Below the pieces are notes generated by a model. That model was not told the DNA's origin and did no database searches. It saw nothing but the letters and a program-made list of their open reading frames with translations. The position numbers and the translations under genes were made by a program. Below, piece by piece: positions 60,195 through 64,000 of a DNA stretch of 64,000 bases (within the stretch, counting starts at the first letter, position 1; each line of letters begins with the position of its first letter). The stretch spans positions 62,001 to 126,000 of the forward strand of contig JAVWHP010000002.1 of assembly GCA_036639955.1 (NCBI GenBank), given 5' to 3'. This DNA is from JAVWHP01 sp036639955 (GTDB lineage Bacteria > Bacillota_I > Bacilli_A > Erysipelotrichales > Erysipelotrichaceae).

Positions 60195-60659
60195 ATGGAA
60201 ATTAATATAACTAATCAAACAGAAGAAAAGAAATGGTCAAATTATAAAAAGTTATTTATTGAGATTGCTAAGCGTGCAGAAGTACTTTTAAAGATTAATG
60301 ATGAAAGTAGTACATCAGTTATCTTTGTTACTCCTGAACAAATCCATGCAATTAATTTAGAGTATCGTAAAATCGATCGCCCTACTGATGTTATTTCATT
60401 TGCTATGCATGATAGTGAAGAGGATTATGAACATATGGAAGGTGATGAAGAACTTGGCGATATTTTTATTAATGTAGAAGCTATTGTTAATCAAGCAAAT
60501 GAATATGGTCATACTATTAGAAGAGAAGTTGGTTTCTTATTTGTTCATGGTTTATTACATTTATTAGGCTATGATCATATGAACCCTAATGATGAAGCAA
60601 AGATGTTTAAGCTTCAGGATGATATATTAGATGAAATTGTTAAAAAAAGTTCTAAATAA
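60195..60659 (+). CDS. ybeY: Endoribonuclease YbeY (rRNA maturation factor)
   Basis: A 154-residue zinc metallo-ribonuclease with the H3 motif HGLLHLLGYDHM (about 118-129) and the DRPTDVISFAMHD region. It acts in 16S rRNA 3' maturation and ribosome quality control. It overlaps dgkA by 29 bp. In most Bacilli phoH lies directly upstream, but here the phosphate island occupies that place. Confidence 0.95.
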   Translation: MEINITNQTEEKKWSNYKKLFIEIAKRAEVLLKINDESSTSVIFVTPEQIHAINLEYRKIDRPTDVISFAMHDSEEDYEHMEGDEELGDIFINVEAIVNQANEYGHTIRREVGFLFVHGLLHLLGYDHMNPNDEAKMFKLQDDILDEIVKKSSK

Positions 60660-60984
60660 ATTTAGATTCGCTTTTGCTGGATTAATATATGGTTTATGTA
60701 ATGATTCTAGTATTCAAATTCAATATAGTTTAGGTATTATCACTATTATAGCTGGTATATTTTTAAAATTAAGTGTAATTGAGTGGTCAATTATCTTAAT
60801 TTTAATCGGTTTAGTTATAGCTATTGAGTATTTAAATTCATGTGTTGAAGATTTAGTTGATTTACATTTTAAAGCTATAGATCCTTTAGCTAAGAAGATT
60901 AAGGATATGTCAGCTGCTAGTGTTTTAATTATATCAGTTGTCGCTATGATTGTTGGTTTAATTATTTTTATTAGTAAGTTATAG
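60631..60984 (+). CDS. dgkA: Undecaprenol/diacylglycerol kinase DgkA
   Basis: A 117-residue membrane kinase with three helices and the catalytic segment AIEYLNSCVEDLVDL. Gram-positive DgkA phosphorylates undecaprenol, feeding wall synthesis. The ATG at 60631 lies within the end of ybeY; the era gene follows after 15 bp. Confidence 0.92.
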   Translation: MKLLKKVLNKFRFAFAGLIYGLCNDSSIQIQYSLGIITIIAGIFLKLSVIEWSIILILIGLVIAIEYLNSCVEDLVDLHFKAIDPLAKKIKDMSAASVLIISVVAMIVGLIIFISKL

Positions 60985-60999
60985 AAATGGAGAATTTAA

Positions 61000-61974
61000 A
61001 TGGGATATAAATCTGGTTTTATTGCTATTGTTGGTCGTCCTAATGCTGGAAAATCAACTTTATTAAATGCTATATTAAAAGAAAAGATTATGATTACTTC
61101 GCCTAAGGCTCAAACTACTAGAAATAATGTTTCTGGTATTTTAACTAAGGAAGATGTTCAATTTATTTTTATTGATACTCCAGGTATTCATAAGCCTCAA
61201 CATGAATTAGGAAGATCTTTAAATAAAAGTGCTTATAGTGCTTTAAGAGATGCTGATGTAATATTTTATATTGTTGATGGTAATGAAAGTTTTGGTGGTG
61301 GTGATCGTTTTATGTTGGAACATTTAATGAATCGTAAAGCACCAGTTTTCTTATTATTAAATAAAGTTGATTTATTTAAAAAGGAACATTTAATTAAGTT
61401 GTTAAATGATTGGAATGCTCGTTTTCCTTTTACAGAGATGTTCCCTATATCTGCAAAAACTAAAAACAATATTGATACGCTACTTAAAATAACGAAGAAG
61501 TATTTACCTGAAGGTCCTCAATTTTTTCCAACGGATATGAAGAGTGATCATCCTAGATCATTCCTTTTAGGTGAAATCATTAGAGAAAAAGTACTATATA
61601 AGACTGAAGAGGAAATACCACATTCAGTAGCTGTTATAGTTGAAGATATCCAAGAAAAGAATCAAGAACTTCAAATGCAAGCATTGATTATTGTTGAAAG
61701 ACCTTCTCAAAAAGGAATTATTATTGGGAAACAAGGTTCAATGATTAAAGATATAGGAAGCGCAGCCCGTAGAGATCTAGAATTAATGCTAGGTAAACAT
61801 GTTTATTTAGAACTATATGTTAAAGTTGAAAAAGACTGGAGAAATAATCCTACTAAACTTCAACAATTTGGCTATAGTGATATAGAAAATAATGAAGAAT
61901 TAAATGATGTCGATGAAGATCTAATGGAAGCTGAATTATTAGCTAAATTTTCTGACATTGAACAATCAAATTAA
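61000..61974 (+). CDS. era: GTPase Era
   Basis: A 324-residue GTPase for 30S assembly. G1 is GRPNAGKST (12-20), G3 DTPG, G4 NKVD, and the C-terminal KH domain has GIIIGKQGSMIKDIG. It is slightly longer than usual because of an acidic C-terminal tail (NNEELNDVDEDLMEAELL). It overlaps recO by 17 bp. Confidence 0.97.
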   Translation: MGYKSGFIAIVGRPNAGKSTLLNAILKEKIMITSPKAQTTRNNVSGILTKEDVQFIFIDTPGIHKPQHELGRSLNKSAYSALRDADVIFYIVDGNESFGGGDRFMLEHLMNRKAPVFLLLNKVDLFKKEHLIKLLNDWNARFPFTEMFPISAKTKNNIDTLLKITKKYLPEGPQFFPTDMKSDHPRSFLLGEIIREKVLYKTEEEIPHSVAVIVEDIQEKNQELQMQALIIVERPSQKGIIIGKQGSMIKDIGSAARRDLELMLGKHVYLELYVKVEKDWRNNPTKLQQFGYSDIENNEELNDVDEDLMEAELLAKFSDIEQSN

Positions 61975-62704
61975 AGGAATTATAATTAAACATGTTGACT
62001 ATAAAGAAACTGATTCAATATTAAATGTATTAACACCTAAAGATGGTAAAATATCTATATACGCTCGTGGTATAAGAAAAATCACTAGTAAAAATGCTTA
62101 TTCTTGCATGTTATATGGTTATAGTGATTTTTCTTTACTAGAGCGTAATACTAATTCAGAAATGCGATTATTAAAATTTAGTGAAAATATAGATAACTTT
62201 TATAGTGTAAGAGAAGATTTAATAAGAGGAACAATTGCTAGTATGCTAGTAGAAATAGTAGATAGAATTAATGATGATACAGAAATAATATTTAATATAT
62301 TATATGAATCATTAATTCTATTGAAAGATTGTAAACAACCATTTTGTTTATTAGCATTGTTTATAAGTAAGATTAATGAACAACAGGGAATAGCGTTAAA
62401 TGTAGATGAGTGTGTTATATGCAATAAAAAGAATAATATTGTTGGAATTTCAAGTATTAATGGTGGCTTTACATGTAACGACCACCACGAAGATATTATA
62501 AGGTTTAGTAGTGATGAACTTAAGAAGATTAGGTATATTACTAAAATAACATTAGAGAAATATCAAATATTAGAAGAGTATGGAGAGTATTCATATAAGT
62601 TAGTACAGCTATTTATGAATATATTAATTGAATATAGTGGAATGTATTTAAATTCTTATAAAGTATTAAATGCAATTGTAAAAAATCTTAATTTAGAAGG
62701 TTAA
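61958..62704 (+). CDS. recO: DNA repair protein RecO
   Basis: A 248-residue RecO with an N-terminal OB fold (GIIIKHVDYKETDSILNVLTPKDGKISIYARGIRK) and a zinc-binding set in the C-terminal part (CVICNKKN followed by FTCNDHH). It helps load RecA on SSB-coated DNA. The start is TTG at 61958 without a strong ribosome site, inside the end of era, so coupling to era translation is likely. Confidence 0.92.
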   Translation: MNNQIKGIIIKHVDYKETDSILNVLTPKDGKISIYARGIRKITSKNAYSCMLYGYSDFSLLERNTNSEMRLLKFSENIDNFYSVREDLIRGTIASMLVEIVDRINDDTEIIFNILYESLILLKDCKQPFCLLALFISKINEQQGIALNVDECVICNKKNNIVGISSINGGFTCNDHHEDIIRFSSDELKKIRYITKITLEKYQILEEYGEYSYKLVQLFMNILIEYSGMYLNSYKVLNAIVKNLNLEG

Positions 62705-62766
62705 AGTAATTATATGCTTAATATGTTAATAATATGCGTAAATAAGCGAAATGATAGTAAAACGCG

Positions 62767-62795
62767 TTGACAAAATGACTAAAAAAGTGTATAAA
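62767..62795 (+). promoter_or_regulatory. Promoter of glyQS
   Basis: TTGACA (62767-62772) is perfect; TATAAA (62790-62795) follows after 17 bp. Confidence 0.88.
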
Positions 62796-62823
62796 TTATA
62801 AGGTATATTAGAATATTATGTCA

Positions 62824-62846
62824 TTCACCAAAAAGGTGAGTTTTTT
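62824..62846 (+). terminator. Small leader hairpin with T-run in the glyQS 5' UTR
   Basis: TCACC and GGTGA pair around five A, extendable by one G-T pair, and are followed by six T. It lies between the promoter and the start codon. The leader is too short for a T-box. Confidence 0.5.
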
Positions 62847-62863
62847 ATCGAAAGGGGTATACT

Positions 62864-64000
62864 ATGAATGAAAAAAAATTTGAAACAGTTGTAGCACATA
62901 TGAAAAACTCTGGATTTGTATTTCAAGGTTCAGAAATATATGGAGGATTGTCTAATACATGGGATTTCGGTCCTCTAGGAGTAGAATTAAAGAATAATAT
63001 TAAAAGTGCTTGGTGGCAAAAATTTATTCAAGAAAGTCCTTATAATGTTGGAATACAATCAGCAATACTAATGAATCCACAAGTATGGGTAGCTTCAGGA
63101 CATGTTGGTGGATTCTCAGATCCATTAATGGACTGCCGTAATTGTAATACAAGACACCGTGCCGATAAATTAATTGAAGACTTCTCTAAAGGAGAAGTAA
63201 ATCCAGGTGGATGGACAAATGAACAAATGATGGACTACATCAAAGAAAATAAAATAGCATGTCCAGATTGTGGAAGTCATGACTTTACAGATATTAAACA
63301 ATTTAATTTAATGTTTAAAACTTTCCAAGGAGTAGTAGAAGATGCTAAAAGTGCAATACACTTAAGACCAGAAACTGCACAAGGAATGTTTGTTAATTTT
63401 AAAAATGTACAAAGAACAATGCGTCGTAAATTACCATTTGGAATTGGACAGGTAGGTAAATCATTTAGAAATGAAATTACACCTGGAAACTTCATATTCC
63501 GTACACGTGAATTTGAACAAATGGAATTAGAATTTTTCTGTAAACCAGGAACAGATCTTGAATGGTATGCATACTATAAAGATTATTGTGCTAACTTCCT
63601 AACAACACTAGGAGTTAAAAAAGAAAATATAAGACTTAGAGAACATGAACAAAAAGAATTATCACATTACTCTAACGGTACTTGTGATATTGAATATTCA
63701 TTCTCATTTGGATGGGGAGAAATTTGGGGAATAGCAGACCGTACTGACTTTGACTTAAATGCACACCAAACAACATCTAAAAAATCATTAGAATACCAAG
63801 ATCCAGAAACTAATGAAAAATATTTAGCTTACTGTATTGAACCATCAGTAGGAGTAGAACGTATGATGCTAGCATTTATGTGTGATGCATATGATGAAGA
63901 AGTAATAAATGAAAAAGACACAAGAACAGTACTAAGATTACACCCATACTTAGCACCAATAAAAGCATGTATAATGCCATTATCAAAAGTGTTAAGTGCT
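62864..64000 (+). CDS. glyS: Glycyl-tRNA synthetase, single-chain dimeric type (3' end outside the window)
   Basis: The first 379 codons of a class II glycyl-tRNA synthetase of the single-polypeptide type, not the glyQ/glyS alpha-beta form. N-terminal signatures are SGFVFQGSEIYGGLSNTWDFGPLG and LRPETAQGMFVNF; motif 2 is GQVGKSFRNEITPGNFIFRTREFEQMELEFF. A zinc-site CRNCNTRH with a later CPDCGSH is intact. AAAGGGG precedes the ATG. Placement after era-recO is as in Bacilli, although those usually carry glyQ-glyS. The sequence is open to the window end. Confidence 0.95.
   Translation, partial: MNEKKFETVVAHMKNSGFVFQGSEIYGGLSNTWDFGPLGVELKNNIKSAWWQKFIQESPYNVGIQSAILMNPQVWVASGHVGGFSDPLMDCRNCNTRHRADKLIEDFSKGEVNPGGWTNEQMMDYIKENKIACPDCGSHDFTDIKQFNLMFKTFQGVVEDAKSAIHLRPETAQGMFVNFKNVQRTMRRKLPFGIGQVGKSFRNEITPGNFIFRTREFEQMELEFFCKPGTDLEWYAYYKDYCANFLTTLGVKKENIRLREHEQKELSHYSNGTCDIEYSFSFGWGEIWGIADRTDFDLNAHQTTSKKSLEYQDPETNEKYLAYCIEPSVGVERMMLAFMCDAYDEEVINEKDTRTVLRLHPYLAPIKACIMPLSKVLSA

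Noticed and set aside
62715..62770. Short leader peptide frame (18 codons) before glyQS
   Set aside because: It lies upstream of and overlaps the -35 hexamer, so it would not be on the glyQS transcript; it has no ribosome site.
62705..62863. Glycine T-box upstream of glyQS
   Set aside because: The region is too short and lacks the AAGGTGGTACCACG core; only a small hairpin with a T-run is present.
1..64000. Mycoplasma-like genetic code with TGA as tryptophan
   Set aside because: TGA ends dacB, spmB and the phospholipase gene at sensible positions, and Trp residues are encoded by TGG.
1..64000. CRISPR arrays, insertion sequences or phage genes
   Set aside because: No regularly spaced repeats, transposases, integrases or attachment-site duplications were seen; the only direct tandem repeats are the two short protein-coding tracts.

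Overview
The window is a compact, very AT-rich bacterial chromosome segment with about 64 protein genes, one tRNA and no gene-free gap above 300 nt. The largest gap, 30718-30987, is filled by a T-box leader. TGA is used as a normal stop (for example at the ends of dacB and spmB) and TTG/GTG starts are common, so this is the standard bacterial code and not the Mycoplasma code. Gene content and order (scpA-scpB-dacB-spmA-spmB-rluB; murC-ytxG/ytxH-like-ccpA-tyrS; rsmE-mtaB-rpsU-yqfC-yqfD-ybeY-dgkA-era-recO-glyS; ytgP next to an rsuA-family gene) match Bacillota, class Bacilli. The organism is probably an AT-rich, reduced, endospore-forming gut lineage of the Erysipelotrichales/Turicibacter/RF39 kind; the exact taxon cannot be fixed from this sequence.

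Layout. 1-5616: tail of an unknown gene, a P-type Ca2+-ATPase, a convergent HAD phosphatase, a membrane-anchored CAP-domain protein and a radical SAM/SPASM enzyme. 5665-12928: tRNA-Leu(CAA), a metal exporter, a DUF2779 nuclease-like protein, a large SpoIID/peptidoglycan-binding protein, a zinc phospholipase C-like protein, a membrane dipeptidase and the ribosome hibernation factor. 13124-16484 (minus): SdpR/SdpI-like repressor and immunity protein with an ABC exporter, behind a consensus promoter with an operator-like inverted repeat. 16627-23341: sortase B, ftsW-murG-murB-ftsQ, Asp23 and fakA. 23421-32235: pepV, trmB, a lipoprotein, an unusual SPIYG-motif protein, murC, two envelope proteins, ccpA and T-box-controlled tyrS. 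32281-34993: a spore dipicolinate cluster (dpaA-dpaB-dapA-cse60-DUF1540). 35043-42130: a lipoprotein, the lipid II flippase ytgP, rsuA, thyA-folA-plsC, and an ankyrin/WYL regulator pair. 42281-50754: scpAB, dacB-spmAB, rluB, rsmE, an unknown gene, mtaB, murE. 50832-64000: rpsU, yqfCD, a complete phosphate regulon (phoPR, pstSCAB, phoU, Na/Pi transporter), ybeY-dgkA-era-recO and the start of glyQS.

Two themes run across the window. First, many genes are sporulation genes or spore-wall genes (dpaA, dpaB, cse60, DUF1540, dacB, spmA, spmB, yqfC, yqfD, SpoIID-like), and two of these units (dpaA and the SpoIID-like gene) share an AC-N16-CATANNNTA promoter-like element at the same distance from the start codon. 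Second, and less expected, coding regions carry many long, perfect or near-perfect inverted repeats: 12-19 bp stems, mostly with loops of 3-9 nt. They lie in ftsW, dacB, the dacB/spmA junction, spmA, cse60, the radical SAM gene, phoR, mtaB, the phospholipase gene, two lipoprotein signal peptides and others. Several use G/C-ending codons that are rare elsewhere here, so the DNA or RNA structure itself may be under selection. This is the most unusual signal I found.

The phosphate genes sit where related genomes carry phoH, and pstS is preceded by TTAACA repeats on an 11-bp period, as expected for a PhoP-controlled promoter.
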